Shown: piece after piece, positions 7,178 to 12,076 of the stretch
Position numbering within the stretch: the stretch's first letter is position 1
Layout: every line of letters starts with the position of its first letter
Source of the DNA: Gemmatimonadota bacterium
Lineage (GTDB): Bacteria; GCA-2686955
Assembly (NCBI GenBank): GCA_002686955.1
Contig: NYZA01000216.1
Location: 1-12,076, forward strand
Direction of reading: 5' to 3'
DNA: 12,076 bases
Position numbers and translations under genes: made by a program
Notes under the pieces: model-generated
Told to the model about the DNA's origin: nothing
The model's input: the letters and a program-made list of their open reading frames with translations, nothing else
The model's database searches: none

Positions 7178-8338
7178 TCAGGAGTCCGCTGCAAAGAGGT
7201 CTTTCGCGCCCATCAAGCGATTCGCCACAACCGTCATCGCCTTGCCAATGGGCGAGCCGTGCGCACTCTTCAGAGTGCCCCGAAAACGCAGGTTCAGCAG
7301 GGCGTCGGTCCGGATCCGCAGGTAGCGCTCGTCCTGACCGAAGTAGAGACGGTGCAGAAGTGTCGGATCCTGTCCCGGGTGGTTCGAGTGTTGCTCGCAG
7401 GTCAGGGTGGCGGTGTAGCCCGCCTCCGCGGCCAAGGCGCGCGTCGTGTCGTTGAAGAGGCCGCAGGGCCAACAGAGGAACCGGACCGCATGCCCCAGCT
7501 CCCGCTCCAGCTCGTCTCGGCCCTCGCACATGTCGGCCAGCACCCGCTCGCGATATGCCTCGGGGCTCTCGCGGCGTGAGGGATCGTCGCGATCGCCCGG
7601 CGCGGCGTCGCGGGCGGCGGCCCGCAGTGTTTCGCGCCAATCGTCGCGATCGAAAAATATGTCGCCTCCGGCCTCTTCCACAACGGCACGACATACCTGC
7701 GCTTCCTCTTCGGGCGGGGTCCACTGCCTCTCCACCATGGCGTAGGTGTGACGATAGACCGGCGCGCCGAGCGGGATCTCGCCGCGATAATCGGTGGTCA
7801 GCCAGTGCGGCTTCCGCTCCGGGAAAAGCTGCCAGTGAATCCAGTAGGCATCACCGTGGGGGTGGTGAAAATCGAGAATCTCGGGGCCGCAAATGATCTC
7901 GCCGTGTGTCGTCGAATGCGATTCGACCCGCAGGAGCCCGGTGGCTTCCATCGCGCGCAGCTCGTCGAAGGTGACGAAGCCGAACGACGCCTCGTCACCC
8001 GGCGCCACCCCCTCGCGCGGCCGCAATCCCCCGCGCCGGTCGATCATCTCGTTCGGCGGGAAGATCGTCGCGGGGATTTCGTAGCGCTCCAGGATCGGAA
8101 GCGCGAAGAGCCAGTTGTCGAGATAGCCGTCGTCGAGCGTGACCACGACCGGTCGCGGCGGCAGAGTCCCCGGTTCGGTCAATCCGCGCTGCGCCGCATC
8201 GAGTGTGATCGGGTTCATGCCGGAGCGGCGAATATGCGCCATCTGCGCTTCGAACACTTTCGGGGGGAGCGAAAGCACGCTCCAGACGTGCCCCTCCCGC
8301 GGCTCGTTGATGGAGTGGTAGATGAGAATCGGGACCAT
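7178..8338 (-). CDS. Polysaccharide deacetylase (NodB-like, carbohydrate esterase 4 fold) with a large insertion
   Basis: A 386-residue protein beginning VPILIYHSI, the typical first strand of NodB-fold deacetylases. Motif 1 is VTLDDGY (66-72, Asp69-Asp70), matching the family TFDDG catalytic/metal site. Motif 2 is HSTTH (141-145), supplying two His metal ligands. Motif 3 is probably FLCWPCG (287-293), in place of the usual RxPYG. Between motifs 2 and 3 lie about 140 residues, more than in minimal NodB domains, including FHHPHGD, APVYRHTYA and a GGDIFFDRDDW segment. The expected reaction is metal-dependent N- or O-deacetylation of a surface glycan. No signal peptide is seen. The frame is open upstream to 8524, but that part overlaps the beta-barrel gene; ATG 8338 starts 5 bp after that gene's stop, fitting operon reinitiation. 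It is the last gene of the right-hand operon. Confidence 0.87.
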   Translation of the reverse strand: MVPILIYHSINEPREGHVWSVLSLPPKVFEAQMAHIRRSGMNPITLDAAQRGLTEPGTLPPRPVVVTLDDGYLDNWLFALPILERYEIPATIFPPNEMIDRRGGLRPREGVAPGDEASFGFVTFDELRAMEATGLLRVESHSTTHGEIICGPEILDFHHPHGDAYWIHWQLFPERKPHWLTTDYRGEIPLGAPVYRHTYAMVERQWTPPEEEAQVCRAVVEEAGGDIFFDRDDWRETLRAAARDAAPGDRDDPSRRESPEAYRERVLADMCEGRDELERELGHAVRFLCWPCGLFNDTTRALAAEAGYTATLTCEQHSNHPGQDPTLLHRLYFGQDERYLRIRTDALLNLRFRGTLKSAHGSPIGKAMTVVANRLMGAKDLFAADS

Positions 8339-8343
8339 CGATC

Positions 8344-9576
8344 TCAGAGCTTTCGCGCCCACCGCTCCATCGCACCGAGCGAGATGTGGAAACGGTATTC
8401 CCGCTCCCGGATCGTCCCTTCGTCGCGCACGATGTACTCGAAGGCCAGATCCGCCCACCCCCTGCCGCCCGCGAAGCGCAATCCGGTTCCCAGGGTGAGA
8501 CGGCTCACATCGACACGCCGCCACCCGCCCCCTTGCGACGCGATCCGGTACGGCAGCGGGGAAAGCGCTCCTCCCACCCGTAGCGGCAGATTTTCACTCA
8601 GGTAGGTGCCTTCGCGCCCAAGATACCACTCCAATCCCGCGGCCAGCCGGTAGACATCGCTCATCGCAGGCAAAGTCGCGCCGTCCACCTCGAAGCTCGA
8701 CCAGGCTGAAAGCTCCCCGTCGGCCGCCAGCGTCACGCCTCCAAAGGGTCGCCAGGCGATACCGGCACCGGCTCTAGGCGGCATCGAATAGCTGCTATGG
8801 GTCCTCGATTCCAAGCCCGAGGCGAGCCCTTCGTATTCCTGGAAGCCCTCGGCCCAGGGCGAATAGGTGCCGAAAACGCCGATGTCGACCCCTTTCCCGC
8901 GCCAGAGCAGGCCGAGGGAAAACTGTGTTCCGAGGATCGAGGTTCGCCAACGATCGACTTGGTCGCGGATCGGAATCGGGCGATTCGAAGAATCGTGAAA
9001 AAGAGTGTCGCCTTCAAATCCGAGCAGCCAATCTTCGACCGCGGAGCCGAAAAGGTAGTCGCCTCGCGCGCCGATCGTGATCGCGCCGAGATCGAAAGCC
9101 AGCCCCCCTCCGATCGCCGAGATCGTGCCCGTCGATTGGGTCGAGCGGCGATAGACGAGACTGTCCTGCTCGAGGGTGGTCTCGATGCGGGGCGTATCGA
9201 ACGACGCCTCGGTATGAAGGCCCAGCGCCAGGGTCGTCGTCTCCCCGACCGGGAAGAGCAAGCGCGCCATCTCGAATCCGAAGCTCTCGGTGCTGAGCTC
9301 CGCCTCGGGCCCCTCCGTTCGCAGAGCTCCCGGGCTCAACTCCACACCGAGCATGGCCAGCTCTTCGGCCCGCGCCGTCGCGGGGTTCACGGTCGACAGG
9401 CTTCTTCCGTCCCCCACCGCGATCGTGGCCCCGCCCATACCCAAGGCGCGCACATCGGCCGCTTCGATCGGCTCTCCCATCCCGTTCAGCGAGAAGATCG
9501 ACGCCGCGCCGGCCGCCGACGGAAGCAACATCGAAGCCGCGAGCAGCAATCCGACTCCCGGGATCCGCCCCATCAT
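8344..9576 (-). CDS. Outer-membrane beta-barrel protein (FadL/PorV-like style)
   Basis: A 410-residue exported protein. Residues 1-24 form a signal peptide (MMGRIPG, hydrophobic core, PSAAGA) with cleavage predicted after Ala24. ADVRALGMGGATIAVGDG with NPATA (about 40-67) is the N-terminal signature shared by FadL-like transporters and PorV/PorQ-type outer-membrane proteins. The rest alternates short amphipathic strands ending in aromatic or small residues with polar turns (LALGLHTE, FSLGLLWRG, GVFGTYSPWA, LAAGLEWYLG, WADLAFEYIVR, YRFHISLG), as in a beta-barrel of about a dozen or more strands. Function beyond outer-membrane residence is unclear. The first ATG (9576) overlaps the TGA of the lipoprotein gene; a second ATG at 9573 is better spaced from the strong Shine-Dalgarno site, so the protein may start one residue later. 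Confidence 0.8.
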   Translation of the reverse strand: MMGRIPGVGLLLAASMLLPSAAGAASIFSLNGMGEPIEAADVRALGMGGATIAVGDGRSLSTVNPATARAEELAMLGVELSPGALRTEGPEAELSTESFGFEMARLLFPVGETTTLALGLHTEASFDTPRIETTLEQDSLVYRRSTQSTGTISAIGGGLAFDLGAITIGARGDYLFGSAVEDWLLGFEGDTLFHDSSNRPIPIRDQVDRWRTSILGTQFSLGLLWRGKGVDIGVFGTYSPWAEGFQEYEGLASGLESRTHSSYSMPPRAGAGIAWRPFGGVTLAADGELSAWSSFEVDGATLPAMSDVYRLAAGLEWYLGREGTYLSENLPLRVGGALSPLPYRIASQGGGWRRVDVSRLTLGTGLRFAGGRGWADLAFEYIVRDEGTIREREYRFHISLGAMERWARKL

Positions 9577-10895
9577 GAACCTCCCCCGCCGAAACGGCCC
9601 TCACCCGCCGTCACATACTGGATCTCGAGGCGCGGCAGCGAGTCGACGGGCGCGTCTCCGGCGAAGAACGACACATACGAAACATCGCCGACCTCCGCCG
9701 TCGTGCGGAAGAGGAAACCACGATTGGTCTCGGGCTCGTTGACCCACCTCTGCACCGGCACCTGCACATTCATCGCCAAACTGTCGAGCAAAAGCTCGCC
9801 CAGCTCGAAGAGGTCGACTGTAGTGCCGGGGAAGGCATCGCCCTCGAGATTGGTGAAGGAGCCCCGCCAATTCTCCGCCTCGGCTTCGTGCACCTCGAGT
9901 CCGAAGCCGGGATTGAATCCCCAGGTTCCACCCGCGTCGGGGATCAAAACCAGCTTCGCGCTCAGCACAGTTGCGCGTGCCGGGATCGACGAGAGGTCGA
10001 ACTCCATCAGGCCGCGGCGAGCGAGCCCGTTCTGAACCGTGATGCGCGCGGAGGGGTCATCGAAGGCGGCGGGGTCGGAGATGGCGACCGCATAGGTGTC
10101 CTGATCCGGGAGGACGGAGAAGATGCGGCTTCTGCCCTCGTTCCGCACGACCAGAGTCAAGTGCGCGGGCGCCGCCGCCGTGATCGAAGAGAGCGCGCTC
10201 ATCGCCGGATCGCCAACCGGAAGGAGCGCCACGCCCAGATTGTCCGAGGGATCGTTCATCCACTCCTTCGCATCGTCGAGTGCCATCGGCACGGTGGCGG
10301 TGGAGGTATCACCGGCACTGAAAACCGCTTCGCCTAAGGGAATCCCTCCGCAGATCAGGTCGTCGACGACGGTGGGTGCCGCTTCGTTCGTGGTGCGCAA
10401 GCTGTCTTCGTCCCAGGCGCCGCAAACCGCCCACACCTCGACCACCTGATCGCCGACGAGCGGACGCCTGCGCAGGGTCGCGAAGCTGAGGGTCGCCTCG
10501 ATCAGTGTGTCGCCCTCGGAGAGGTAGGGCGCACCGCTGCTGTCGGCCAATGGGAAGTGAAAGAGGCCCGCCGCGCGCACTCCCTCGTTCTGGCCCACGT
10601 GAACCGCGAATGCGTTTCCGTTCGCTCGCTCCCCAACCACCGACGCGTGGCTGGAGGGACGCAGGGCGACGCTCACCAGCTCACGCTCGAGTCCTCCGCG
10701 ATCGGTGAAATCGGTCGGCAAGTCGCCGGCATTCTCGCCGCACCCGGCGAGTAGCAGGGCGCAGAGCGGGGGCAAGACCTTAAGGGTCCGCGCAGGAATA
10801 ACTAGCGGTTTTGGCACCCAGATGTGCCGGAGATGTGGTGCAGATGGGATGCCAAAGTCGCTAGTTATTCCTGCGCGGACCCTTAACAACCTCAT
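9573..10895 (-). CDS. Lipoprotein with two tandem DNRLRE-like domains and an in-frame palindromic insertion at its N-terminus
   Basis: A 440-residue predicted lipoprotein. The signal core is KVLPPLCALLLAGC with lipobox LAGC (Cys52). From about 70 to 250 and 265 to 428 there are two similar beta-rich units, each with FxxP/FDLSSIP, a T(V/L)..A.L.h strand, a W-N-(D/E)-P motif (EWMNDPSDNLG; RWVNEPETNRG) and a closing strand (HLTLVV; PRLEIQYV). This matches DNRLRE (carbohydrate-binding-like) architecture and suggests surface glycan or structural binding. ATG 10895 is chosen because it overlaps the TGA of the DUF4321 gene (ATGA). Residues 4-38 are then encoded by the 107-bp palindrome, giving an unusually long pre-lipobox region. 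An alternative start is GTG 10817 inside the repeat (26 residues up to the Cys). The frame is open further upstream to 11207 but that overlaps DUF4321. The C-terminal GGGGS is encoded by the next gene's ribosome-binding site. Confidence 0.8.
   Translation of the reverse strand: MRLLRVRAGITSDFGIPSAPHLRHIWVPKPLVIPARTLKVLPPLCALLLAGCGENAGDLPTDFTDRGGLERELVSVALRPSSHASVVGERANGNAFAVHVGQNEGVRAAGLFHFPLADSSGAPYLSEGDTLIEATLSFATLRRRPLVGDQVVEVWAVCGAWDEDSLRTTNEAAPTVVDDLICGGIPLGEAVFSAGDTSTATVPMALDDAKEWMNDPSDNLGVALLPVGDPAMSALSSITAAAPAHLTLVVRNEGRSRIFSVLPDQDTYAVAISDPAAFDDPSARITVQNGLARRGLMEFDLSSIPARATVLSAKLVLIPDAGGTWGFNPGFGLEVHEAEAENWRGSFTNLEGDAFPGTTVDLFELGELLLDSLAMNVQVPVQRWVNEPETNRGFLFRTTAEVGDVSYVSFFAGDAPVDSLPRLEIQYVTAGEGRFGGGGS
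9580..9587 (-). promoter_or_regulatory. Strong Shine-Dalgarno (GGGGGAGG) for the beta-barrel gene
   Basis: The minus strand reads GGGGGAGG, then TTC, then ATG ATG. Spacing is 3 nt to the ATG at 9576 and 6 nt to the ATG at 9573, favouring the second. The site lies within the lipoprotein's last codons and encodes its GGGG tail. Confidence 0.65.
10780..10886. repeat. 107-bp near-perfect palindromic element inside the lipoprotein reading frame
   Basis: The outer 28 bp (10780-10807 and 10859-10886) are perfect inverted repeats starting TTAAGGGTCCGCGCAGGAAT. Further inward, TTTGGCA with TGCCAAA and the CCCA blocks continue the pairing with a few mismatches, so arms of about 45-50 bp meet near 10833. 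TTAA bounds both ends and could be a target duplication or part of the element. The minus strand contributes 35 in-frame codons to the lipoprotein; the plus strand is also open and encodes a similar peptide. A diverged, shortened copy lies at 50-106. No transposase is nearby, so it resembles a MITE or Rickettsia-type palindromic element, mobilised in trans if at all. As RNA it would fold into a very stable hairpin. Confidence 0.85.
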
Positions 10896-11167
10896 TCGTA
10901 CCACCGCAGCAAATACGCCGCCAACACGACCCCCACGATGCTGATCACGTTCAGCTCGATCGTGAGCCCAAGAGTAAACCGCAGCACGACCAGATCGAGG
11001 GTGGTGGGCGTGAATCCGGGTGTGATCGAGCGCGTGAAAAAGTCCTTCACCACGCCGTCGACCATGAACTCGCTGATCAGGGTCCCCATGAGCGATCCGA
11101 TCAGCATCCCCAGCACGAGGACGAGCAGGACCAGCCCGAGCGGCTTCTTCTGACTGCGCAACGCCAT
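10892..11167 (-). CDS. DUF4321 family small membrane protein
   Basis: A 91-residue protein with two hydrophobic helices at about 10-32 and 73-88. Between them FTPTTLDLVVLRFTLGLTIE matches the conserved core of DUF4321 (a P.TLDL segment followed by a GL.h.hN stretch, here GLTIELN). Members are short inner-membrane proteins of unknown function found in several bacterial phyla. GGGAAGAAAG upstream serves as ribosome-binding site for ATG 11167. It starts 36 bp after the polyprenyl synthase stop, and its TGA overlaps the ATG of the lipoprotein gene, placing it inside the envelope operon. Confidence 0.8.
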   Translation of the reverse strand: MALRSQKKPLGLVLLVLVLGMLIGSLMGTLISEFMVDGVVKDFFTRSITPGFTPTTLDLVVLRFTLGLTIELNVISIVGVVLAAYLLRWYE

Positions 11168-11203
11168 GATCGTCTTTCTTCCCGCGGGCGGGCGAGGTGC
11201 TCG

Positions 11204-12076
11204 TCAACGATCCCGCGAGAGAACGTAGTCGAGGATCGGCTCCAATCGTTCGATCAGACCCTCCGTCGCCAGCTCGTTCAGATCAATTCGCACCTCATCC
11301 GCCAACGCAGCGACGCGACCGCGGGCCAGGTTCACTCCTTCATGGCGGTTCACGATCTCTTCGACCTCATGCCAGGGGATCGTGGGCCGACCATCCAGTT
11401 CCGAGCGGGGCTGCCCGTCGGCGGGCTCACGCCGGCTGAGCCCCTCTTCGAAGAGGTCTTCGGTCCTGCGCCGCTCGGCGTCGGTTGCACGTTCGAAGGC
11501 GAGGATCAAGGGCAAGGTCACCTTGCCCTGGGCCAGATCGGTGTGGACCGGCTTGCCCATCAGGGCCTCGTCTCCCACGAAGTCGAGGATATCGTCCACG
11601 ATCTGATAGACGAGGCCGAGCTTACGCCCGAATCCACGAAGACGCTTTTGCTCCGCGCCGCCGATCCCAGCCACCACTCCGCCGATTTCGCAGGCCGCAC
11701 CGATGAGGGCCGAGGTCTTGAGCTCGATCAGCTGGAAGTAGTCCGATTCGACGAGATCCGGCTGAAAGACCACCTGCTCCTGAATCAGCTCCCCCTGAGA
11801 GAGCTCATAGGTGACATCGGCCATGATCGTTACGACATCGGGCATCGTCGCGTGGACGAGAGTGGAGAAGGCACGGGCGAAGAGATAGTCGCCCATCAAC
11901 ACCGCGGTCTTCCGGTCCCAGCGTGCGTTGATGGTGCCCATCCCCCGTCGCAACAAGGAATGATCGATGATGTCGTCGTGGATGAGGGTGGCCGTGTGGA
12001 TCATCTCGACGACCAGCGCCGAGGTCAGCACCCGATCCGCGATCGGGCCATCGATGTCCGGTCCGGCGCTCAGGAA
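11204..12076 (-). CDS. Long-chain polyprenyl diphosphate synthase (5' end beyond the window)
   Basis: The frame is open to the window edge, so about 290 C-terminal residues are seen and the N-terminal part (probably around 50-60 residues) is missing. The first Asp-rich motif is HDDIID (DDIID at 11963-11977), followed by RRGMGTINARWD. The second is VDDILD (11582-11596), followed by GKPVHTDLAQGKVTLPL. Both bind Mg-diphosphate of allylic substrate and isopentenyl diphosphate. The residue five before the first Asp is Ala (HTATLIHDD), as in octaprenyl/heptaprenyl synthases; bulky residues there limit products to C15-C20, so a quinone-side-chain-length product is likely. A Pro/Gly/Arg-rich insert (around 11385-11436) precedes the last helices. 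Cytoplasmic. It is the first gene seen of the operon continuing to DUF4321. IspB-like is a fair description but orthology is not proven. Confidence 0.92.
   Translation of the reverse strand, partial: FLSAGPDIDGPIADRVLTSALVVEMIHTATLIHDDIIDHSLLRRGMGTINARWDRKTAVLMGDYLFARAFSTLVHATMPDVVTIMADVTYELSQGELIQEQVVFQPDLVESDYFQLIELKTSALIGAACEIGGVVAGIGGAEQKRLRGFGRKLGLVYQIVDDILDFVGDEALMGKPVHTDLAQGKVTLPLILAFERATDAERRRTEDLFEEGLSRREPADGQPRSELDGRPTIPWHEVEEIVNRHEGVNLARGRVAALADEVRIDLNELATEGLIERLEPILDYVLSRDR

Noticed and set aside
8339-8524. 62-residue N-terminal extension of the deacetylase
   Set aside because: It overlaps the 3' end of the beta-barrel gene, has no family resemblance, and VPILIYHSI at 8338 is the normal start of the fold.
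8797-10035. Plus-strand open frame of 412 codons
   Set aside because: Antisense to the beta-barrel and lipoprotein genes, Arg-rich and low in hydrophobic order, with no recognisable domain; the opposite strand has signal peptides and family motifs.
10780-10886. Palindrome as an intrinsic terminator
   Set aside because: No T-run follows on either strand and it lies inside a coding frame of a tight operon. An attenuating hairpin role remains possible but unsupported.
10705-10944. Plus-strand frame of 79 codons across the palindrome
   Set aside because: It exists only because the palindrome is open on both strands. Its flanks are antisense to real genes.
10896-11207. N-terminal extension of the lipoprotein through the DUF4321 gene
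   Set aside because: It would overlap nearly all of DUF4321 in another frame and place a lipobox at about residue 156; ATG 10895 gives a coupled overlap.
1-12076. CRISPR array, tRNA/rRNA, transposase or phage genes
   Set aside because: I looked for regularly spaced repeats, cloverleaf-like segments and recombinase or transposase motifs and saw none.

Overview
The window is high-GC bacterial DNA with tightly packed genes and frequent 4-bp stop/start overlaps. A lipid-anchored surface protein, an outer-membrane beta-barrel protein and a secreted beta-helix protein point to a diderm (Gram-negative-type) bacterium. The gene content (COG3379-type alkaline-phosphatase-superfamily enzymes, DUF4321, DNRLRE-like lipoprotein, GGG-rich parallel beta-helix protein) resembles uncultivated FCB-group or Eisenbacteria-like lineages. 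That placement is an inference from style and not a phylogenetic result.

Left block (151-5019, minus strand, transcribed right to left): a two-domain VOC (glyoxalase-fold) protein, then an alkaline-phosphatase-superfamily hydrolase, a five-helix membrane protein, and a second paralogous hydrolase whose start overlaps the membrane gene's stop. A TACAAT box and a clear Shine-Dalgarno sequence precede the VOC gene. The two hydrolases keep the metal-binding motifs and a Ser nucleophile site and lack signal peptides, so they probably act in the cytoplasm on a phospho- or phosphono-ester that cannot be named from sequence.

Middle (about 5040-7057, plus strand): a short relic resembling the C-terminus of a DUF4143-type ATPase, then a secreted right-handed beta-helix protein. 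This is the only plus-strand coding segment.

Right block (7178-12076, minus strand): a compact apparent operon running long-chain polyprenyl diphosphate synthase (cut by the window edge), DUF4321 membrane protein, lipoprotein with two DNRLRE-like domains, outer-membrane beta-barrel protein, polysaccharide deacetylase. Apart from the isoprenoid enzyme it reads as an envelope gene set.

The most unusual feature is a 107-bp near-perfect palindrome (10780-10886) lying in frame between the coupled ATG and the signal-peptide core of the lipoprotein gene. Both of its strands are open and encode very similar peptides, as in Rickettsia-type palindromic elements. A shortened, diverged copy lies at about 50-106. 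I see no CRISPR array, tRNA, rRNA or recognisable transposase, and no convincing intrinsic terminator.
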